From positions 1-64,000 of the forward strand of contig JAVSML010019101.1 in NCBI GenBank assembly GCA_038503035.1: 64,000 nucleotides of DNA. Reading direction: 5' to 3'. The first letter of the stretch is position 1. Every line of letters begins with the position of its first letter. Shown piece by piece: positions 61,501-64,000 of the stretch. Both the position numbers and the translations under genes were made by a program. This DNA is from Crocodylus rhombifer (Eukaryota; Chordata; Crocodylia; Crocodylidae). Below the pieces are notes generated by a model. The model was not told the origin of the DNA. It worked only from the letters and a program-made list of their open reading frames with translations, and did not search any database.

Positions 61501-64000
61501 AGTAGCTGAAAAGCTAGAAACTTTCTTACTTCTGAGAGCCTCCACAGTTTCATCTTTTTTTCTGAAAGTTTTCTGAACAGAGTTGATTCTGAAAGAAGAC
61601 ATGTAATCATACAAAAAGAATAAAAAGCCTTAAAAATCTTCCCTTGCAAAAGAAAATATCACATTGCAATGATTATACAGGCAGCAAGACTGTGCTGAAG
61701 TAATGTGTTTTTCTGTTGAAGTTGCATAAAAATTCTCTGAAGGCAGAGCTGTAGGCAAGCAGAGTGTAGGCATTTTTTGGCAACATTTCTTGGAACAGTT
61801 TTCATCTTATTGCCTCTTTACTCTGGCAAAAGGGAGAATATTTCTGTTGATTTACTGAACATTTTCTGTCAGGACACCTGAGTAATCACTATGACACACA
61901 GCAGTACTTTTTTCCCATAACACCAATACACTAATCTGGGAATCAGCAACCTATGGCCCATGGGCTAGATCTGGCCCAGTGAACCATGGAGCTCAGAGCT
62001 AGAGGGCTTTGCCCAGGTGGCAGAGAGAAGTGGCAGCGGTGGTACTGTGGAGGGAGTAGTGATAGAGGCTTTAGTTGCATTGGAAATGCAGACCAGGTTG
62101 AAAGCAGCTCACACTGGGACTTAAGCTCTGTTAAATCAGTGTCCCCTTCCCCTCCAACAACTTAAAAAACACTGCTAACTCCAGTACTAATCAGTTAACA
62201 CAAGGGTTGTCAACTGGGGGTACGTGTACCCCTGGGGGTACCTGGACCGGTCCTAGGAGGTATGCATTGTGGGGGGGAGACACGGAGCGCAGCTGCCTCC
62301 CAGGAGCAGGACCTGGGTAAGGCAAGGGCAGCAGTGCCCCTCTGCAGGGTGGGGAAGTTCGCATGTGGTAGCCACCACCGCCACACACCAGCCTGGTGAG
62401 CTTCTCTGCCCTGCAGAAGGGCACTACTGCCCCCACCCCAGCCCAGCGAGCTTCCCCACTCTGCCCCAGCCCTGCTCCTTGGATGTAGTGGTGCTCTACC
62501 TTGTCCCAGCCTCCTGCTCCGTGGCCAGTTGCATACTACCCAGCCTACCCCCCCATTCAGCATTCGGCCGCACGCTACCCCTTCTACTCCCCTTGGTGTT
62601 GGGCTGCTGGGGGGTAGTTAGACTAAAAAAGATTGAAAACCCCTAAGTTAACATATTGAAAAAGGTTCAGTCTATGCACCAATCCACACAATCTGACAGA
62701 TGGACACAGGATAGGGAGAAAACATACAATGCAAGACAAGCAGGCAAGGAGATGCTTTTTCTTGCTAAAATAACATTAAATGAATGTGGGCATCTACTCC
62801 CTACTCCCCAAACAAGATTTTATTATGTACAATTTGATCCAATGACTCCTCAAATTAATGAAAATAAGGAATTTACTAGATGGCAACCTTACAATGAGGT
62901 TAAGTGCATTCTTATCTAGAGAGCAGAGCAGGGTTTGGATGGGATAGCAGGGGAGGGGAGCAAGGAACTGAGTGAGGAGGACAAACTCATTGGGAGAGGG
63001 GATGGTAAAATGAGAGGATGGGAGACTAGCATGACCGATGAAGAATAATCAGTAGAATGAGACAAAGGGGTTGGAATGCTTCAAGAATTTTATGTGAATT
63101 TCTGAGAAGCTTCTGGGGAAAAAAAGCTAAACTCTTCAGCTAGTACTGAGTCTATTCAAACAGACCTTAAAAATAGATTCAGAATTCTGGCTACTAAGCT
63201 CCCTAAATTTTATTTGAGACTAGGGGAGTCATGCGGGAAAAAATAAATAGTTATTATTTCTCAATTCACATCATGACATTCTAACAGACAATACCAAAAT
63301 TAGCAGAGAATTAAGAGCTCATATGGAGAATCTTGCTTTGTTTAAATAACGCTGATAGTACGTGAAGGTATGGAGAAGTACTGATGTAAGAGAATGAACA
63401 GCATATTGACTAAGTAAGCTCAAAAAGTTACTAGAATCAAATGTTTTGTATGTTATCTAGTTAGCGAGTCAAGCAGCTCCCCTGTGTGGTTTAGATGGAA
63501 CATACAACTCTTCACACAAAATAATGGGAGTTACATGTCTGAATCTAATTTGAAAGGATTAAGAAAAACCTTTTCCCCTCCCTTTCCACCCCTGAAACAA
63601 TTATGCCTCTTGTGGCATTAGTGAAGCTCAAGAACATAGATTACCTCCTGTGCCCAGCTAAATCAAGACTATTTCAGAGTTTGAGTTGATGGTCATACTT
63701 TACATAAACGTTTTCCTGAGCGCACTATTGTTATCCTGGAGAACATCCACGTAACAGGTAATATGGCCTCATTGGAAATGGAAAACTGCTATTTTAAACA
63801 TGTAAAATAAGACACACAATGCATACCATGTGCTCTATAATAAAATAATATGAATTTAGGAGAGATGTTAAAATGAATCTGTGGCATGAACTCATACCTG
63901 ATAGCTTCTTTTCCCTGAAATTCAGGAGATATCGGTTCAACTATCTCACTGAAATTTAGACTTCCATTAATAGTACTCTCATATAACTCCTTGTAATTTC
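34473..64000 (-). CDS. ABCA5: ABCA5, lipid-type ABC transporter (5' exons outside window)
   Basis: Full-size ABCA transporter; family knowledge places ABCA5 in endolysosomal membranes with a role in sterol/phospholipid handling. Thirty exons with AG/GT borders give one open frame of 1198 codons ending TGA at 34473-34475, as expected for the part from the TMD1-NBD1 linker to the end of a roughly 1640-residue protein. NBD1: Walker [11 protein letters not shown]-loop CPQLDIHFD, signature [10 protein letters not shown], Walker [15 protein letters not shown]-loop [10 protein letters not shown] second membrane domain with a glycosylated extracellular loop follows. NBD2: Walker [11 protein letters not shown]-loop [11 protein letters not shown], degenerate signature GVGIKRK, Walker [15 protein letters not shown]-loop TTHYMEEAD. 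The tail [12 protein letters not shown] is diagnostic for ABCA5. No frameshift or in-frame stop was found. Introns hold CR1, hAT-like, Tigger-like, Harbinger-like and Penelope-type repeats. I saw no clear AATAAA within 2 kb of the stop, so the 3' end of the transcript is not placed. Confidence 0.97.
35040..35429. mobile_element. Tigger/pogo-like MITE in ABCA5 intron
   Basis: Inverted ends TACAGTAAAAGCTTTGTTAT and TAAAGTAAAAGCTGCGCTAT with TA at both borders; GC-rich interior with a repeated TGCCCCAGGCTGT unit. Confidence 0.65.
35490..35545 (-). CDS. ABCA5: ABCA5 in-window exon 29
   Basis: [19 protein letters not shown], 56 bp; the EEYSxSQxTLEQVF block of the clade continues into the last exon. 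Confidence 0.93.
36397..36476 (-). CDS. ABCA5: ABCA5 in-window exon 28
   Basis: [20 protein letters not shown] then SFSKLEE. Acceptor CTTTTTCAG, donor GTAAGA. An internal TTTTAG further downstream was rejected as acceptor because it would remove SFSSI. Confidence 0.93.
36940..37055. repeat. Penelope-type tail fragments, mixed orientation
   Basis: Minus-oriented AAGCTTCTGAGCACAAACAC-type segment next to plus-oriented CTTAGACCAATATGACTACA; both occur in the tails at 14958 and 45340-45870. Confidence 0.55.
37227..37376 (-). CDS. ABCA5: ABCA5 in-window exon 27 (post-NBD2)
   Basis: [49 protein letters not shown]. Diagnostic ABCA5 block. Confidence 0.96.
37586..37705 (-). CDS. ABCA5: ABCA5 in-window exon 26 (NBD2 H-loop)
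   Basis: [20 protein letters not shown] then [20 protein letters not shown]-loop histidine in TTHY. Confidence 0.96.
38960..39054 (-). CDS. ABCA5: ABCA5 in-window exon 25 (NBD2 Walker B)
   Basis: [20 protein letters not shown] then [12 protein letters not shown]; Walker B with catalytic glutamate and D-loop. Confidence 0.97.
39147..39222 (-). CDS. ABCA5: ABCA5 in-window exon 24 (NBD2 signature region)
   Basis: [18 protein letters not shown] then LGVGIKRK. The signature position has GVGIK in place of SGGQ, as is usual in the second domain of this clade. Confidence 0.95.
39470..40245. mobile_element. Palindromic hAT-like element in ABCA5 intron
   Basis: Outer ends are GATTCGG/CCGAATC-rich and inverted. 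Inner arms GCTTTAAATGTTTTTTCTAC (39632-39651) and its reverse complement (about 40058-40077) are nearly perfect. GC-rich centre. Possible imperfect 8-bp duplication TATTTACT/TATTTGCC. Shares sequence with 16394-16760. Confidence 0.6.
40485..40560 (+). repeat. Possible MIR remnant
   Basis: CCCCATTTTTCAGATGGGAA then AGCGAAACTCAG resembles the MIR core; too short to be sure. Confidence 0.4.
41031..41206 (-). CDS. ABCA5: ABCA5 in-window exon 23 (NBD2 Q-loop)
   Basis: [20 protein letters not shown] then [21 protein letters not shown]-loop glutamine in YCPQ. 176 bp, as for the NBD1 equivalent. Confidence 0.97.
41385..41476 (-). CDS. ABCA5: ABCA5 in-window exon 22 (NBD2 Walker A)
   Basis: [20 protein letters not shown] then [12 protein letters not shown]-loop GPNGAGKST. 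Confidence 0.97.
41583..41700 (-). CDS. ABCA5: ABCA5 in-window exon 21 (start of NBD2)
   Basis: [39 protein letters not shown]. Donor is a weak GTCTGA after a run of A. Confidence 0.93.
42488..42614 (-). CDS. ABCA5: ABCA5 in-window exon 20 (acidic linker before NBD2)
   Basis: [20 protein letters not shown] then [20 protein letters not shown]; the acidic ENEDEDVK block followed by ERLRVK is the family linker. Here the acidic run is less extended than I recall for human. Confidence 0.92.
42925..44586 (+). mobile_element. CR1 LINE, 5'-truncated and decayed, antisense in ABCA5 intron
   Basis: Plus-strand pieces cover the reverse transcriptase in order: [61 protein letters not shown], then [15 protein letters not shown] and [14 protein letters not shown]. 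Several stops and frameshifts break it (for example TGA after PGEDY-region and TAG near 43755). The 3' tail ATCTATGAATCTATG ends about 65 bp from an ABCA5 exon. The 5' limit is approximate. Confidence 0.9.
44651..44742 (-). CDS. ABCA5: ABCA5 in-window exon 19 (last TM)
   Basis: [20 protein letters not shown] then [10 protein letters not shown]. Acceptor ATTCTAG was chosen over TTTGCAG twelve bases downstream because it keeps PYLQ. A CR1 copy ends only about 65 bp downstream of the donor. Confidence 0.93.
45340..45870. repeat. Inverted pair of Penelope-type 3' tails
   Basis: Minus copy 45340-45460 (GGTAGAGGCGATATCTTTTA, TTAGACCAAATACATG, AAGCTTCTGGGCACAGGCAC) and plus copy 45715-45870 (GCCTGAAGAAGGGTGACTGA, TTGGTCTAATAAAAGACATC, CTAGACCAATATGGCTACAA). 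Both outer ends carry the same CCATGAGT.CTGATT sequence. Confidence 0.7.
45945..46530. mobile_element. hAT-type MITE copy 2, split by a Tigger-like MITE
   Basis: Sister of 3951-5447: shares CAATGTTA.GCACTGTTAGG, GAGATTTCAA, GAGCTGGCATTTTCTGAG and the end GGTTGAGAACCACTGG. Interrupted at 46150-46446. Confidence 0.7.
46150..46446. mobile_element. Tigger/pogo-like MITE
   Basis: 297 bp; inverted ends TACAGTATAACTTCATAAAT and TACAGTATAACCTCATAAAT, TA at both borders. The uninterrupted sister repeat at about 4135-4140 shows the empty TA target. Confidence 0.85.
47321..47395 (-). CDS. ABCA5: ABCA5 in-window exon 18 (short loop)
   Basis: [20 protein letters not shown] then IAVVA; 25 codons, the same length as the corresponding human segment as I recall it. 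Confidence 0.9.
48024..48161 (-). CDS. ABCA5: ABCA5 in-window exon 17 (membrane helices)
   Basis: [20 protein letters not shown] and [15 protein letters not shown], two hydrophobic segments of TMD2. 46 codons, donor GTAGGC. Confidence 0.95.
48480..48593 (-). CDS. ABCA5: ABCA5 in-window exon 16 (membrane helix)
   Basis: [20 protein letters not shown] then [18 protein letters not shown]. 38 codons, donor GTAAGT. Confidence 0.95.
49220..49390 (-). CDS. ABCA5: ABCA5 in-window exon 15 (membrane helices)
   Basis: [54 protein letters not shown]; the SGLxPSAYWxGQ motif is conserved in this subfamily. Confidence 0.96.
50105..50218 (-). CDS. ABCA5: ABCA5 in-window exon 14 (TM8)
   Basis: [20 protein letters not shown] then [14 protein letters not shown]; membrane helix and the MPPYFAMENAEN-type block. 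38 codons. Confidence 0.95.
50390..50425 (+). repeat. Penelope-type tail fragment
   Basis: CTAGGCCAATACGGCTGCAA matches the last block of the tails at 45340-45870. Confidence 0.4.
51697..51834 (-). CDS. ABCA5: ABCA5 in-window exon 13 (extracellular loop 2)
   Basis: [40 protein letters not shown]; sequons NSSM and NVTE. 46 codons in phase 0. Confidence 0.94.
52351..53170. mobile_element. GC-rich fold-back element in ABCA5 intron
   Basis: Arms 52541-52713 and 52811-52982 are near reverse complements (both read GAAGCTCCATG...GGAGCCAGCTGCCTTCCCC outward). The palindrome continues outward through a CAG tract on the left and a CTG tract on the right (53017-53031), then through the GTGGGGACCCCT region near 52388-52400 and its partner near 53061-53085. 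The left end CAGGGGCAAGCAATTA looks hAT-like. Translations through it look long but have no recognised domain. Confidence 0.65.
52442..52496 (+). repeat. CAG/CGG trinucleotide tract
   Basis: GGC and AGC triplets grading into about ten perfect CAG units. Intronic, within the left arm of the fold-back element; the right arm carries a shorter CTG tract. Confidence 0.95.
53335..53462 (-). CDS. ABCA5: ABCA5 in-window exon 12 (extracellular loop 2)
   Basis: [38 protein letters not shown]; sequon NSSD. Acceptor CATTTTAG, donor GTGAGA. Confidence 0.93.
54404..54573 (-). CDS. ABCA5: ABCA5 in-window exon 11 (TM7)
   Basis: [20 protein letters not shown] (membrane helix), [20 protein letters not shown], then [13 protein letters not shown] with a glycosylation sequon, entering extracellular loop 2. 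Confidence 0.95.
54863..55232. mobile_element. Harbinger-like MITE (CTG duplication)
   Basis: 370 bp, inverted ends TGGGCATATATCTACA and GGCACATCTACTGG, flanked by CTG on both sides (54860-54862, 55233-55235). Many TTACTGCGCAGTAA-type units inside. Relative of 32888-33166. Confidence 0.65.
55483..55684 (-). CDS. ABCA5: ABCA5 in-window exon 10 (inter-half linker)
   Basis: [55 protein letters not shown]; cytosolic linker and amphipathic lead-in to TM7. Ends AT of a split Met codon before GTGAGT. Confidence 0.94.
56673..56792 (-). CDS. ABCA5: ABCA5 in-window exon 9 (regulatory segment end)
   Basis: [19 protein letters not shown] then [20 protein letters not shown]; the TLEDVFLKL block closes the first half of every ABCA protein. 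Confidence 0.96.
57200..57830 (-). mobile_element. GC-rich hAT-like element, ends uncertain
   Basis: Reverse strand begins CAGGGGTGGGCAAAACACGG then CCTGTGGGCTGGATC, the common hAT opening. The interior is GC-rich. The far end near 57200 is not resolved. Confidence 0.5.
58062..58201 (-). CDS. ABCA5: ABCA5 in-window exon 8 (post-NBD1 regulatory segment)
   Basis: [48 protein letters not shown]; matches the ABCA regulatory subdomain. Acceptor TTTTCTAG, donor GTATGA. Confidence 0.95.
58440..58530 (-). CDS. ABCA5: ABCA5 in-window exon 7 (NBD1 C-terminal part)
   Basis: [19 protein letters not shown] then [11 protein letters not shown], the conserved D-R-x-x-x-I-S-x-G segment after the H-loop. Confidence 0.96.
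58721..58859 (-). CDS. ABCA5: ABCA5 in-window exon 6 (NBD1 Walker B and H-loop)
   Basis: [13 protein letters not shown] (Walker B with catalytic glutamate), then [16 protein letters not shown] with the H-loop histidine. Donor GTAAGC. Confidence 0.97.
59006..59386. mobile_element. Tigger/pogo-like MITE
   Basis: 381 bp; inverted ends TACATTAAAATCTCTTGTAT and TACAATAAAATCTCTGTTAT, TA at the borders; GC-rich interior. Confidence 0.7.
59851..59970 (-). CDS. ABCA5: ABCA5 in-window exon 5 (NBD1 signature)
   Basis: [20 protein letters not shown] then the intact signature [20 protein letters not shown]. 40 codons, phase 0 both ends. Confidence 0.97.
60372..60547 (-). CDS. ABCA5: ABCA5 in-window exon 4 (NBD1 Q-loop)
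   Basis: [15 protein letters not shown], then [18 protein letters not shown] with the Q-loop glutamine and [17 protein letters not shown]. 176 bp. Confidence 0.96.
60834..60944 (-). CDS. ABCA5: ABCA5 in-window exon 3 (NBD1 Walker A)
   Basis: [18 protein letters not shown] then [19 protein letters not shown]; contains the P-loop GHSGTGKTT. Donor GTGAGA. Confidence 0.97.
61530..61588 (-). CDS. ABCA5: ABCA5 in-window exon 2 (NBD1 first strands)
   Basis: [19 protein letters not shown]; 59 bp, flanked by TCTTTCAG and GTAAGA. Corresponds to the QKTYRKKGE segment known from ABCA5. Confidence 0.93.
61932..62110 (+). mobile_element. hAT-type end fragment
   Basis: CTGGGAATCAGCAACCTATG then GCCCATGGGCTAGATCTGGC, the frequent hAT opening pattern. 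No matching right end found. Confidence 0.45.
62201..62645. mobile_element. hAT-like MITE with 8-bp target duplication
   Basis: 445 bp, inverted ends CAAGGGTTGTCAAC and TAGGGGTTTTCAATC, flanked by a perfect AGTTAACA on both sides (62193-62200 and 62646-62653). GC-rich centre. It lies in the ABCA5 intron between 61588 and 63898. Confidence 0.85.
63898..64000 (-). CDS. ABCA5: ABCA5 in-window exon 1 (partial, TMD1-NBD1 linker)
   Basis: Cut by the window edge; the two bases at 63999-64000 close a split codon, then [20 protein letters not shown] and [13 protein letters not shown], ending AG before donor GTATGA. Matches the linker that leads into NBD1. Confidence 0.93.

Noticed and set aside
1..64000. 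CRISPR arrays, operons, bacterial ABC transporters, tRNA or rRNA genes
   Set aside because: The ABC motifs are split by introns and belong to the ABCA family. No spaced repeat array, cloverleaf or rRNA segment was recognised; short tandem runs are microsatellites.

Overview
The window is vertebrate nuclear DNA, most likely from a crocodilian or another non-avian reptile. Evidence for this is split coding sequence with GT-AG introns, large and fairly young CR1 LINE copies, a Penelope-like retroelement relic, MIR-type SINE remnants, and several hAT-, Tigger- and Harbinger-like MITEs. The species-group call is inference from repeat content. There is no prokaryotic gene organisation. A 400-base run of N lies at 17624-18023.

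Two full-size ABCA-family transporter genes lie head to tail on the minus strand. The upstream gene is ABCA5. I could place 30 coding exons of it from 63898-64000 (cut by the window edge) down to the stop codon at 34473-34475. Joined, they give one uninterrupted frame of 1198 codons plus stop, covering the linker before nucleotide-binding domain 1 (NBD1), NBD1, the second transmembrane domain, NBD2 and the C terminus. Its first transmembrane half lies beyond base 64000. The downstream gene belongs to the ABCA6/8/9/10 clade. Thirteen coding exons run from the initiator ATG at 17261-17263 to 392-511, giving 634 codons in frame (N terminus, first transmembrane domain, and NBD1 as far as the signature motif). 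Walker B and everything after it lie before base 1. The order and orientation match the mammalian ABCA5-ABCA10/6/9/8 cluster. Both are membrane ATPases of the lipid-transporter type: the Walker A, Q-loop, signature, Walker B and H-loop pieces sit on separate exons, and each gene is read independently.

Region by region: 1-390 is the last visible intron of the ABCA6/8/9/10-like gene. 392-17307 holds its 13 visible exons, with introns containing a nested hAT/CR1 composite, an inverted pair of decayed ABCA-exon copies (8803-9035) and MITEs. 17308-34472 is intergenic or 5'-flanking DNA with the gap, a Penelope-like relic encoding a broken GIY-YIG domain (about 18800-20005), palindromic MITEs, a MIR and a CR1 3' copy (31760-32517), and no convincing gene. 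34473-64000 is ABCA5, whose introns hold a 1.6-kb CR1, Tigger-like and hAT-like MITEs, inverted Penelope-type tails and a GC-rich fold-back element carrying a CAG/CTG tract (about 52351-53170).

The most informative signals outside the genes are: (i) two copies of one hAT-type element, one split by a CR1 and the other by a Tigger-like MITE, so each copy supplies the empty site of the other; (ii) the exon-like inverted repeat beside an intact ABCA exon; and (iii) repeated inverted pairing of Penelope-type 3' tails.
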